The position numbers and the translations under genes were made by a program. Under the pieces are notes generated by a model that had not been told where the DNA came from, did no database searches, and was given only the letters and a program-made list of their open reading frames with translations. Positions 33,384-42,046 of a DNA stretch of 60,104 nt are shown here, piece after piece (the first letter of the stretch is position 1; every line of letters starts with the position of its first letter). The stretch is taken from positions 1 through 60,104 of the forward strand of contig CAZHKE010000017.1 in NCBI GenBank assembly GCA_964532485.1, given 5' to 3'. This stretch comes from DATBSK01 sp964532485 (GTDB lineage Bacteria; Actinomycetota; Acidimicrobiia; IMCC26256; PALSA-555).

Positions 33384-35005
33384 CGTTCGAGCACCGCCTC
33401 GGCGAGGCGGCGCGCGATCACGCGCAGGCAGAGCGTCTCGTCGGCACCCTCGAAGATCGACAGCACGCGCGCGTCGACGTAGTAGCGCGACACGTCGTAC
33501 TCCTCGGCGTAGCCCATGCCGCCATGGAGCTGCATCGCCTCGCGGGTCACCCACTCCGCGGCGCGGCACACGTACGCCTTCACCATCGACGCGTGCAGCG
33601 CGCCTTCGCCTCTTCCCATGCGGCGCGCGACCTCGTACGAGAACTGACGACCCGCCTGGATGAGCGCGGCCATGCGTGCGAGCTTGGCCCGGGAGAGCTG
33701 GTAGTCGGCGACCGGGCGACCGAACACGACCCGTTCCTGGGCGTAGGAGAGCCCCGCCTCGAACGCGGCCTGCATCACCCCGACGGCGCGCGCCGCGGTC
33801 TGGAGGCGCCCGTTCTCGAAGCCTTCCATCTGGAGGTAGAAGCCCCTGTTGCGGCCCGAGTCCTCGCCGACGAGGTTCTCTGCGGGCACGAGCCAGTCGG
33901 AGAACGACACCTCGTAGGAGTGCATGCCCCGGTAGCCGATGGTGTCGATCGCGCGCCCCTCGATCGTCCCGCCGCCGCGCTGTGAGAACTCGAAGGCGTG
34001 CCCGGGCGCGGGCTCCTTGTCGACGACGAAGATCGACAGCCCACGGTGCCCGGCGCTGCGGTCGGGATCGGTGCGCGCGAGCAGCATGATGGCGTTCGCG
34101 CGCCCCGCGAACGTCGCCCACGTCTTCGTGCCGTTGATCCGGTAGCCGCCGTCGACCGGGAGCGCGGTGACCTTGAGCCCGGCGACGTCGGACCCGAAGT
34201 CGGGCTCGGTCACCATCACCCCGACCATCAGCTCGCCCGTCGCGATCCTCGGGAGCCAGCGCTGCTTCTGCTCCTCGGTGCCCCCGCGCACGATGGCGCG
34301 CGTCAGGATCTCGGGCCGTGTGATGAGCGAGCCGCCGACGCCCAGCGACCCCCATGACAGCTCCTCGGTCGCGACGATCATCCCGAGGTAGTCGTGCTCG
34401 CCTCCCACCGCGAACCCGCCGTACTCCTCGGGCACCGACAGGCCGAAGCCGCCGATCTCTGCCAAGCCCGAGATCACGTCCTCGGGGATGTCGCCGTTCG
34501 TGCGGTGCACGTGCTCGGCGACGGGCCGGATCTTGTCGGCCGCGAACCGGTGGAACGTCTCGCGCACGAGATCGAACTCGTCGTCGAGGTGTGCTGGGCC
34601 CGTGCCCTGGGCCGTGAGGTCGCTCGCGATCTCCTCCAGGAACGCCGGCGAACGGTACGCCTCGACGAACGGCAGCGCGGGGCCGAGCTCGCCTGCCTCG
34701 ACGCCCCAGACCCCCTCGCGTGCGACGATGCGTGAGGCGAGGTCGCCGACCACGTCGGCGATGAAGGCGCGAGCGAGCTTCGACTCGTACTCGCCGTGCT
34801 CGGCGTAGTCGAGCATCACGCGGCAGCCCTCCACCGCGCTGGCGACGTGCGCGAGGTCGTAGGCGAGCACCTGGTGCTCGTCGAGCTTCGCGACCGAGAT
34901 GCGCCCATCGGCCAGGCTGGCCCGCGCGAGGTGCTGGGAAGCAGCGTCGACGATCGACGCCGCGGCGGAGACGGCCGCGCCGGCGGCTTGCAGCTGCTCG
35001 GGCAT
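33380..35005 (-). CDS. acyl-CoA dehydrogenase with N-terminal extension, methylsuccinyl-CoA dehydrogenase-like
   Basis: A 541-residue flavoenzyme. About 150 residues of helical N-terminal extension (ADGRISVAKLDEHQVLAYDL to DYAEHGEYESKLAR) precede a complete acyl-CoA dehydrogenase with MVGVMVTEPDFGSDVAGLKV, the FAD region QTAARAVGVMQAAFEAGLSY, and the catalytic Glu in VLSIFEGADETL. The extension and overall length match (2S)-methylsuccinyl-CoA dehydrogenase (Mcd) of the ethylmalonyl-CoA pathway, recalled from memory. A partner lyase is at 30925. It is convergent with the luciferase-like gene. If not Mcd, it is a generic acyl-CoA dehydrogenase. Confidence 0.8.
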   Translation of the reverse strand: MPEQLQAAGAAVSAAASIVDAASQHLARASLADGRISVAKLDEHQVLAYDLAHVASAVEGCRVMLDYAEHGEYESKLARAFIADVVGDLASRIVAREGVWGVEAGELGPALPFVEAYRSPAFLEEIASDLTAQGTGPAHLDDEFDLVRETFHRFAADKIRPVAEHVHRTNGDIPEDVISGLAEIGGFGLSVPEEYGGFAVGGEHDYLGMIVATEELSWGSLGVGGSLITRPEILTRAIVRGGTEEQKQRWLPRIATGELMVGVMVTEPDFGSDVAGLKVTALPVDGGYRINGTKTWATFAGRANAIMLLARTDPDRSAGHRGLSIFVVDKEPAPGHAFEFSQRGGGTIEGRAIDTIGYRGMHSYEVSFSDWLVPAENLVGEDSGRNRGFYLQMEGFENGRLQTAARAVGVMQAAFEAGLSYAQERVVFGRPVADYQLSRAKLARMAALIQAGRQFSYEVARRMGRGEGALHASMVKAYVCRAAEWVTREAMQLHGGMGYAEEYDVSRYYVDARVLSIFEGADETLCLRVIARRLAEAVLER

Positions 35006-35016
35006 GGCCGCCGAGC

Positions 35017-36123
35017 CTATGGCTCGCTCGGCTCTTGCACGTCCCCGGACGGCGGCATGGTCGGCGACTCGGTGGTGGCAGTCGTGTCGGGCCCCGGCTC
35101 CGGCGCCGATGCCGGCGGGGGAGCAGGCACCGGGGCCGCGGTCGGCGGCGGTGCGGTCGACGCGGTCGTGTTGGTCGAGGCCCCGCCCGGGGACCCCGGC
35201 GCGCCGGTCGGCCCGTCGCTGCCGCGCGTGCGGATCACCGTCTTGGCCTGATCGGGGACGGCGTGCTCGGCCAGGGCGCAGCGGCGCTCGAGCCGTGCAT
35301 ACACGGCGTCGCCGAGGAGGTCGCCGCCCTCGACGGTGAAGTGGACGCCGTCACCGGCACGGACCCGCACCGACTTGCCGCTCGACCCGGGCAACGTGGG
35401 CGTGAAGCCGCCCTCGGCGCCGGAGAACAGCTCGTACGCGTCGACGTACTCGGCACGGTCGTGCTGCCCGACGACCTCGCGGGCGACGGTGTTCACGCGC
35501 TGCACGCCCTGGTCCTTGCGTCGGTCCTGCATCGTCGGCGCACCCACCCAGTACACGTGTCGCGTGTCGCCGCCGTCCTCGAGGATCCGCAGCACCTCCT
35601 CGACCCGGAGCCGGTACTCGCCCTGCCACGACGCCGAGTCGCTCGAGCCCGAGCTGGGGGTCTTCCAGTCGTTGGCGCCGATGATGAAGACGACGACCTC
35701 GGGATCGAGGCGCGTCATCTCCTTGGTCGCGTGCTCGGGCCAGTCGAAGAACTCCGGGCTGCTCAGTCCGCTCGAGACACGCGAGTCGTAGACCGGCTGC
35801 ACGATCCCTGTCTCCGCGGCGCGTTCGCCGAGCGACGGGCCGAGCGAGCCGGCGAGCGAGTCGCCGGCGATCCAGAGACGCAGCGCGTCGTCGGGTGAGA
35901 GGTTCGACCGGCACAGGCGCGACTCGTGGTGGGTCCGCGTCGACGTCGTGGTGGCGCGATCAGCGAGGGCGGGTCCGGGCGCGCTCTCGAGCCGAAGCGC
36001 GTCGGAGGCGACGAGCGCGCCGAGGCCGAGGACGACGGACGCGAGGACGACGATCGACGCCCCGAGCACCGCTCTCCCGCGTCGGGCCCAGGCGGTTCCG
36101 GCGGCACGCGGGCTCGCGGCCAC
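35017..36123 (-). CDS. membrane-anchored SGNH hydrolase
   Basis: A 368-residue exported esterase-like protein. One N-terminal membrane helix (GASIVVLASVVLGLGALVA) is followed by an SGNH domain: block I Ser in LWIAGDSLAGSLG, Gly in block II near VSSGLSSPEFF, Asn in block III FIIGANDWKTP and the Asp/His pair in GDGVHFTVEGG. The C-terminus is a Pro/Thr-rich linker. It may deacetylate cell-surface sugars, as do DUF459-type relatives. It starts with GTG only 3 bp after the ABC transporter stop, so the two form an operon, perhaps exporting and editing a surface glycoconjugate. Confidence 0.82.
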   Translation of the reverse strand: MAASPRAAGTAWARRGRAVLGASIVVLASVVLGLGALVASDALRLESAPGPALADRATTTSTRTHHESRLCRSNLSPDDALRLWIAGDSLAGSLGPSLGERAAETGIVQPVYDSRVSSGLSSPEFFDWPEHATKEMTRLDPEVVVFIIGANDWKTPSSGSSDSASWQGEYRLRVEEVLRILEDGGDTRHVYWVGAPTMQDRRKDQGVQRVNTVAREVVGQHDRAEYVDAYELFSGAEGGFTPTLPGSSGKSVRVRAGDGVHFTVEGGDLLGDAVYARLERRCALAEHAVPDQAKTVIRTRGSDGPTGAPGSPGGASTNTTASTAPPPTAAPVPAPPPASAPEPGPDTTATTESPTMPPSGDVQEPSEP

Positions 36124-36126
36124 CCG

Positions 36127-38028
36127 TCAGCCGCTCTCGGCGGCGGCGGGCTCGATCAGCGCAGGCGCGGTCGTCCCGTCGATCTGGGTGCGGTAGAGGT
36201 CGGCGTAGAGATCGCCCCGGGCAAGGAGCTCGGTGTGCGTGCCCTCCTCGACGATCCGACCGTCGTCGACGACGATGACGCGGTCGGCCGCGACGATCGT
36301 CGACAGGCGATGCGCGATGACCAGCGCGGTGCGGTGCTCGAGGGCGTCGGTGAGCGCACGTTGGATCGCCTGCTCCGACTCCGAGTCGAGGTGCGACGTC
36401 GCCTCGTCGAGGATCACGATCGCCGGGTCCTTGAGCAGCATCCGTGCGATCGCGAGCCGCTGCTTCTCGCCGCCCGACATCCGGTAGCCGCGCTCTCCCA
36501 CGACGGTGTCGTACCCGTCGGCGAGCCCGGCGATCAGGTCGTGGATGCGCGCGGCCTCGCACGCCGCCACGAGCTCGTCGTCGGTCGCGTCGGGCTTGGC
36601 GTAGCGGAGGTTGTCGGCGATCGACTCGTGGAAGAGGTGCGGATCCTGCATCACCATCCCGACGCTGTCGCGCAAGGACGCCAACGTGACGTCGCGCACG
36701 TCGTGACCGTCGACGAGCACCCGCCCGCCGACCACGTCGTGGATGCGCGGGACGAGCAGCGCGGTCGTCGTCTTCCCCGCGCCCGACGGTCCCACGAGAG
36801 CAATCAGCTCGCCGGGCTCGACCGTGAACGAGACGTCGCGGAGGATCCAAGCGCCCGGGTCGTCGTCGGCGATGACGCCGCCCTCCTCGAGCGACGCGAT
36901 GGACGAGACGGCTGCCGGTGGGTGGCGGAACCAGACGTGGTCGAACTCGACGCGACCGCGCGATCGCGGCAGCTCGATCGCCTCGGGTCGCTCCTCGATG
37001 AGGGGCGGGAAGTCGAGAACCTCGAAGACCCGCTCGAACGACACGAGCGCGGTCATCACGTCGACGCGCGCGTTCGTGAGCTGCGTGAGCGGCGCGTAGA
37101 TCTGGCTGACGTACACGACGAACGCCGCAACGGTGCCGACGGCGATGACCCCGTCGATCGCGAACCGACCGCCGAGGTAGTAGACGACCGCCGTCCCGAC
37201 GGCCGCGACGAGCCCGAGGCCGACGAAGAGGATCCGCGCGAGCAGCGCGCTGCGTACGCCGATGTCGCGCACGCGCCTCGCGCGGTCGGAGAACATGTCC
37301 TGCTCCCGGTCGTGGCTCCCGAACAGCTTCACCACGAGCGCGCCCGCCACGTTGAAGCGCTCGGCGACGGTGTTGTTCATCGCCGCGTTCAGCTGCATCG
37401 ACTCGCGCGTGAGCACCTGGAGCCTCCGGCCCACCCGCCGGGCCGGGATGATGAACAACGGGAGCACGAGCAGCGTCAGGACCGTCAGCCGCCACTCGAG
37501 CACGAGCATGAACGTGAGCGTCACGACGAGGCTGATGGCGTTGCTGGCGACCGTGCCCATCGTGTTGGTGACGGCCTGCTGGGCGCCGATGACGTCGTTG
37601 TTGAGCCGCGACATGAGCGCGCCGGTCTGGGTGCGCGTGAAGAACGACAGCGGCAGACGCTGCACGTGGTCGAACAGCTTGACGCGCATGTCGAAGATGA
37701 GGCCCTCGCCGATGGTCGCCGAGTACCACCGCTGGAGCAGTGACAGGCCGGCACTGGCCAACGCCAGCGCCACGGCACCGGCGGCGAGGACGGCGACGAG
37801 GGTGACGTCGGAGTTGGGCACCGCGGTGTCGAGGAGCGACTTGAGGAGGAGCGGCGGGATCGCGGTCACGATCGCGGCGGCGATGACCGCGACGAAGAAG
37901 CCGATGAGGTAGCGCCGGTAGGGACGGGCCAGGTGGAACACTCGACGCAGCAACGCACGCTCGATCTTGCGGCCGCGCAGGGCGTCGTAGTCCTGGCGGA
38001 ACCCCATCATCGCTTGCCACATCGTCAC
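36127..38028 (-). CDS. ABC exporter (fused TMD-NBD)
   Basis: A 633-residue type IV ABC exporter half-transporter of the MsbA/lipid class. Six membrane helices occupy roughly 45-330 (VFHLARPYRRYLIGFFVAVI to VYYLGGRFAIDG), and the NBD has Walker A VGPSGAGKTT, Q-loop VMQDPHLF, signature RMSGGEKQRLA and Walker B IVILDEATSHLD. All catalytic residues are intact, so it should work as a homodimer. The start is GTG 38028, with an ATG at 38022 and a GGAGGG site also possible. It is operonic with the SGNH hydrolase and divergent from the large LuxR regulator. Confidence 0.92.
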   Translation of the reverse strand: MTMWQAMMGFRQDYDALRGRKIERALLRRVFHLARPYRRYLIGFFVAVIAAAIVTAIPPLLLKSLLDTAVPNSDVTLVAVLAAGAVALALASAGLSLLQRWYSATIGEGLIFDMRVKLFDHVQRLPLSFFTRTQTGALMSRLNNDVIGAQQAVTNTMGTVASNAISLVVTLTFMLVLEWRLTVLTLLVLPLFIIPARRVGRRLQVLTRESMQLNAAMNNTVAERFNVAGALVVKLFGSHDREQDMFSDRARRVRDIGVRSALLARILFVGLGLVAAVGTAVVYYLGGRFAIDGVIAVGTVAAFVVYVSQIYAPLTQLTNARVDVMTALVSFERVFEVLDFPPLIEERPEAIELPRSRGRVEFDHVWFRHPPAAVSSIASLEEGGVIADDDPGAWILRDVSFTVEPGELIALVGPSGAGKTTTALLVPRIHDVVGGRVLVDGHDVRDVTLASLRDSVGMVMQDPHLFHESIADNLRYAKPDATDDELVAACEAARIHDLIAGLADGYDTVVGERGYRMSGGEKQRLAIARMLLKDPAIVILDEATSHLDSESEQAIQRALTDALEHRTALVIAHRLSTIVAADRVIVVDDGRIVEEGTHTELLARGDLYADLYRTQIDGTTAPALIEPAAAESG

Positions 38029-38056
38029 GGTCCCTCCAACGTAGGTCCGACCGGCA

Positions 38057-38169
38057 CCGATTCCCCACCGTCGATCCCCGGCGTCGATCCCCGCCTTCGG
38101 TCCCCAGCCTTTCGGTCCCCAGCCTTCGGTCCCCGGCCCTCGATCCCGGGGCCTTCGATCCGGGGCGCG
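38057..38169. repeat. degenerate 13-15 bp tandem repeat array
   Basis: At least seven consecutive units of the form TCGRTCCCCRGCCT, starting at 38071, 38084, 38097, 38112, 38126, 38140 and 38155, with a weaker copy at 38057. It fills most of the space between two divergent start codons (38028 and 38184), so it may hold multiple binding sites for a regulator. Confidence 0.75.
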
Positions 38170-38183
38170 ACACTGACGGGCGA

Positions 38184-40805
38184 ATGGACCCCAGGTGGCC
38201 TCTCGCCGGGCGTGAGCAAGAGCTCGCGCGCGTCGCCGAGGCGATGGACGCCGGTGACGCCGGTGTCGTCCTCGCCGGGCCGCCGGGCGTCGGGAAGACC
38301 CGCCTGGCCACCGAGTCGATCGCGATGGCGGAGCTCCGGGGGTGGCCGCGCGCCGTCGTGCGCGCGAGTCGCAGCGCCGCGACGATCCCCTTCGGGGCGT
38401 TCGCGCCGTTGCTGGCGCTCGGGGACCGCCAGGCCGAAGGGCCGGTCGACGCGCTGCGCGTCGCGAGCGAGACGATCGCAGCCGCGGCCCGCGACTCGAC
38501 CCTCTTGCTCATGGTCGACGACGCGCACGAGCTCGACGACGCATCGTCGGCACTCCTCGGCCTGCTGGCGTTGCGTCCCGAGGTCTTCCTCGTCATCACC
38601 CTGCGCTCCGAGAGCGGCCCGGTTTCCGAGAGCCTGACGGGCCTCTGGAAGGACGATCTCCTGACGCGGATCGACGTCGACGGGCTCTCGGCCGACACGA
38701 CCGCCGAGATCGTCGCCGAGGTGCTGGGCGGGCCGGTCGAGGGCGGCACGTCGCGGATGCTCTGGGCCACGAGCGGGGGCAACGCGCTGTTCCTGCGCGA
38801 GCTCGTGGTCGGCGCGCTCGGCGCCGGCGCGCTCCACGACACCGGCGGCATGTGGCGGTTGCGCGGTGAGCTGTCGCCGTCGACGCGGCTCGGCGAGGTG
38901 GTCGGTCTGCGCATCGGCGCACTCGACGAGTCGGCCCGCGCCGCGATGGAGGTGGTGAGCGTGGCCGAGCCCGTCGGGCTGGCCGAGCTGGCGACGTTCG
39001 CCGCGCCCGAGGCGATCGACGGGCTCGAGCGACGCGGGCTCGTTGCCGTGCACGCTGAGGGCGCCCGCAAGGAGGTGCGATCGGCGCACCCCCTCTATGG
39101 CGAGGTCGTGCGAGCGGGCGTCCCCGCGCATCGCCGGCAGGAGATCTACCGGGCGCTCGCCGACCGCATCGAGGCTCGGGGCACACGCCGTCGCGAGGAC
39201 ATGTTGCGCGTCGCGCTCTGGCGACTCGGCAGTGGCGGCGGGAGCCCGGAGGTCTTGCTGCGCGGCGCGCACGAAGCGCGCTTTGCGTTCGACTTCGACC
39301 TCGCGGAGCGGCTCGCGCGTGCCGCGCACGCTGAGGCGCCCACGGCCGAGAGCGCGCACCTGCTCGGGGAGACGCTCGACGCGCTGGGCCGCCACGACGA
39401 AGCCGAGGCGGTCTTGGCCGCGGCGCCGGAGCACCTCGGGGACGAACGCGTGCGCACGATGATCGCGCTGGCGCGCTCGGCCAACCTCTTCCGTGGGCTT
39501 GGTCGCGGCGACGACTCGAGCACGGTGCTCACGGCGGCGTTGGAGGAGATCGACTCCTCGGATCTCCGCAACGAGCTGATCGCGCAACAGGCCGTGCACC
39601 TGCTTTTCGAGGGACGCGAGCGCGAGGTGCTCGCGCTCGCGGATCCGTTGCTGGTGAGCGGTGACCTGCGTACGTTCGTCAACGGCGCACTTCCCGGCGC
39701 CGCGGCACGCGCGCTCGCGGGGCGAACCGACGAGGCGATTGCCATCGCGGACCGGGCGTTCGAGGCACGCATCGAGCTCGGCGATCAGGTGCAGATGGCG
39801 GGTCCGGGGATCTACATCGTCGCCCGCTCGTTGGCGCTGCTCGAAGCGGGACGGCTGGCGGAGGCGGAGGAGAACGCTCGTCTCGGCTACGACGCCGCGG
39901 CCGAGCAACAGCTGCGCGACGGCCAAGCGTGGTTCGGCGTGATCCTCGGTCGCACATGCCTGCACGCGGGACGGGCGGCCGCGGCGGCGCGGTGGTTCCG
40001 CGAGGCCGCGGTCGTGTTCGACGATCTCAACCATCCGGGCGCACGGTGGGGATACGGAGGTCTCGCCCACGCGCTCGCGCTCGTCGGCGACCTCGACGGC
40101 GCTGACACCGCGCTCGCCGATCTCGACGCAGCGGCGCCGACCCCGGTGCGGGTCATGGATCCCGAGATCGAGCGCGCCCGGGGATGGGTGCACGCGCAGC
40201 GCAGCGAGTACACCCTGGCGCGCGATGCGCTCCGTCGAGCAGCGTCGTTGGCGTTCGAGCACGGCAGCGCGGCGCTCGAGGCGGCGGCGCTCCACGACCT
40301 GGTGCGGCTCGGGGAGGACGCGCCGGCCCTCGAACGCCTTCGCGGGCTCGCCGACGTCGTCGACGGCGACTTCATGCCCGCGCGCCTCGAGCACGCCGAA
40401 GCGCTCGTCGCGCACGACCGCGGGCGCTTCGCGCGCGCCGCCGGCGACTTCGAGCGCATCGGCGCGCTGCTGTACGCGGCCGAGGCGGCGGCCGGCGCCG
40501 CGCGCGAGGCGGCGCGCGACGGTCTGGCGCGCGACGCCACCGAGGAGTCCGCACGGGCGCGGCGGCTCACCGCCGCGTGCGAGGGGGCGCGGACGCCGGC
40601 GCTGTCGGTGAGCGTGGTGGAGACGACGCCGCTCACCAAGCGCGAGCGCGAGGTGGCCGAGCTGGCGGCGCGCGACTTGGCGAGCAGGGAGATCGCCGAG
40701 AAGCTCTTCGTCAGCGTCCGGACGGTCGAGAACCACCTCCAGCGCGCGTACGAGAAGCTCGGCGTCCGCAGCCGCGCCGAGCTCGCCGAGGTGCTCGACA
40801 CCTGA
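38184..40805 (+). CDS. large ATP-binding LuxR-family regulator (LAL/STAND type)
   Basis: An 873-residue signal-transduction ATPase. The N-terminal AAA/STAND module has Walker A AGPPGVGKTRLA and Walker B LLLMVDDAHELDDASSALLG. A long TPR-like alpha-solenoid region follows (about 340-790), and a LuxR-type HTH (about 808-870) reads LTKREREVAELAARDLASRE then IAEKLFVSVRTVENHLQ. Such regulators are activated by small ligands and ATP. The ATG at 38184 sits after a repeat array that may be its operator. It is divergent from the ABC exporter and upstream of CoA-metabolism genes. Confidence 0.9.
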   Translation: MDPRWPLAGREQELARVAEAMDAGDAGVVLAGPPGVGKTRLATESIAMAELRGWPRAVVRASRSAATIPFGAFAPLLALGDRQAEGPVDALRVASETIAAAARDSTLLLMVDDAHELDDASSALLGLLALRPEVFLVITLRSESGPVSESLTGLWKDDLLTRIDVDGLSADTTAEIVAEVLGGPVEGGTSRMLWATSGGNALFLRELVVGALGAGALHDTGGMWRLRGELSPSTRLGEVVGLRIGALDESARAAMEVVSVAEPVGLAELATFAAPEAIDGLERRGLVAVHAEGARKEVRSAHPLYGEVVRAGVPAHRRQEIYRALADRIEARGTRRREDMLRVALWRLGSGGGSPEVLLRGAHEARFAFDFDLAERLARAAHAEAPTAESAHLLGETLDALGRHDEAEAVLAAAPEHLGDERVRTMIALARSANLFRGLGRGDDSSTVLTAALEEIDSSDLRNELIAQQAVHLLFEGREREVLALADPLLVSGDLRTFVNGALPGAAARALAGRTDEAIAIADRAFEARIELGDQVQMAGPGIYIVARSLALLEAGRLAEAEENARLGYDAAAEQQLRDGQAWFGVILGRTCLHAGRAAAAARWFREAAVVFDDLNHPGARWGYGGLAHALALVGDLDGADTALADLDAAAPTPVRVMDPEIERARGWVHAQRSEYTLARDALRRAASLAFEHGSAALEAAALHDLVRLGEDAPALERLRGLADVVDGDFMPARLEHAEALVAHDRGRFARAAGDFERIGALLYAAEAAAGAAREAARDGLARDATEESARARRLTAACEGARTPALSVSVVETTPLTKREREVAELAARDLASREIAEKLFVSVRTVENHLQRAYEKLGVRSRAELAEVLDT

Positions 40806-40815
40806 ACCCCCTGGT

Positions 40816-40853
40816 TGCGTCCCTCACCCGCGCATCTCGGGGCGAGGGACGCA
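40816..40853. repeat. palindromic intergenic repeat, copy 3
   Basis: TGCGTCCCTCACCC (40816-40829) and GGGCGAGGGACGCA (40840-40853) form a stem with one A-C mismatch, starting 10 bp after the stop of the LuxR regulator. It belongs to the same family as 24552, 30012 and 43374. Confidence 0.85.
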
Positions 40854-40868
40854 TGTCGGACGCGTCAA

Positions 40869-40874
40869 TAGGAT
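40869..40874 (+). promoter_or_regulatory. -10 element of leaderless promoter
   Basis: TAGGAT, seven nt before the GTG at 40882. It overlaps an in-frame ATG at 40873, so the ATG cannot be the start if this promoter is used. The surrounding CRTCAATAGGAT is shared with the promoter at 43416. Confidence 0.55.
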
Positions 40875-40881
40875 GCGGGCC

Positions 40882-42036
40882 GTGCCCACCGATCCCGAGA
40901 TCCGAGACGAGCTGGTCGCGACCGTCCGCCGGTTCGTCGAGAAGGACGTCATGCCGGTGGCATCCGACCTCGAGCACGCCGACGAGTTCCCCGATGACCT
41001 CGTGGCGACGATGCGCGCCCTCGGCCTCTTCGGAGTCACGATCCCGGAGGAGCACGGCGGCCTCGGGCTCGACCTCCTCACCTATGTCGCCGTCATCGAG
41101 GAGCTCGCCGCGGGCTGGATGTCGCTCACGGGCATCCTCAACACGCACGTCATGTCGGCGAACCTCCTCAAGATGCACGGCACGGACGAGCAGAAGGATC
41201 GCTGGCTGCCCCGCCTGGCCACCGGTGATCTCCGCGGTTGCCTGTCCTTGTCGGAACCCGACGCGGGCAGCGACACCAGCGCGCTCAAGTGTCGTGCCGA
41301 ACGCGACGGCGACGAGTTCGTGGTCACCGGCACCAAGACCTGGGTGACGAACGGGGCTCGCGCGGGCCTCGTGGCGCTGGCGGCGCGCACGACCGAGGGC
41401 ATCACCTGCTTCATGGTCGAGAAGGAGCCCGGGGATCGCTCGGGCTCCATCACCGTCAGCCGCAACATCGGCAAGCTCGGGTACAAGGGCATCGAGACGG
41501 TCGAGATGGCATGGGACGGCCAGCGCGTGCCCGCCGACGCGGTGCTGGGCGGCGAGGTGGGCCTCGGCCGCGGCCAGCACTACATCCTCTCCGCACTCGA
41601 GGTCGGTCGCATCAACATCGCGGCGCGCGCATGCGGCATCGCCCGGGCCGCGTTCGAAGCGGCCATCCACTACGCGCAGCAGCGCGAGACGTTCGGCAAG
41701 CCGATCGCCCAGCACCAGGCCATCCAGACCAAGCTCGCCGACATGGCCACCAAGCTCGAAGCCGCGCGACTGCTCACCCGCAGCGCCGCCGAGCGCAAGG
41801 AGGCCGGCAAGCGCTGCGACGTCGAGGCCGGGATGGCGAAGCTGTTCGCGAGCGAGACGGCGTTCGAGGTCGCCACCGAGTCGATGCGCATCCACGGCGG
41901 CGTCGGCTACACGACGGAGCTGCCGATCGAGCGGTACTACCGCGACGCCCCGCTCATGATCATTGGTGAGGGCACCAACGAGATCCAGCGCCTCGTGATC
42001 GCACGCGGCCTGCTCTCGCGCTACGACGCCGAGTGA
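40882..42036 (+). CDS. acyl-CoA dehydrogenase
   Basis: A 384-residue FAD enzyme. It has LSLSEPDAGSDTSALK for flavin and acyl binding, SRNIGKLGYKGIETV, RINIAARACGIARAAFEAAI, and the catalytic Glu in MIIGEGTNEIQRL. It oxidises a short or branched acyl-CoA to the enoyl form and passes electrons to ETF. It resembles the FadE19-like dehydrogenases that sit near MaoC and CitE genes in mycobacteria. The GTG at 40882 is fixed by the TAGGAT promoter. It lies 10 bp before the cyclase fusion, so both may share a transcript. Confidence 0.88.
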   Translation: MPTDPEIRDELVATVRRFVEKDVMPVASDLEHADEFPDDLVATMRALGLFGVTIPEEHGGLGLDLLTYVAVIEELAAGWMSLTGILNTHVMSANLLKMHGTDEQKDRWLPRLATGDLRGCLSLSEPDAGSDTSALKCRAERDGDEFVVTGTKTWVTNGARAGLVALAARTTEGITCFMVEKEPGDRSGSITVSRNIGKLGYKGIETVEMAWDGQRVPADAVLGGEVGLGRGQHYILSALEVGRINIAARACGIARAAFEAAIHYAQQRETFGKPIAQHQAIQTKLADMATKLEAARLLTRSAAERKEAGKRCDVEAGMAKLFASETAFEVATESMRIHGGVGYTTELPIERYYRDAPLMIIGEGTNEIQRLVIARGLLSRYDAE

Positions 42037-42046
42037 GTGCGGGCGA

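Noticed and set aside
35960..39070. 1036-codon minus-strand frame spanning several genes
   Set aside because: It crosses the ABC exporter in the wrong frame and the repeat array; there is no domain content. High GC makes stop codons rare.
38025..40736. 903-codon minus-strand frame across the LuxR regulator
   Set aside because: It is antisense of the intact ATPase/LuxR gene, with no recognisable motifs and Arg/His-rich composition.
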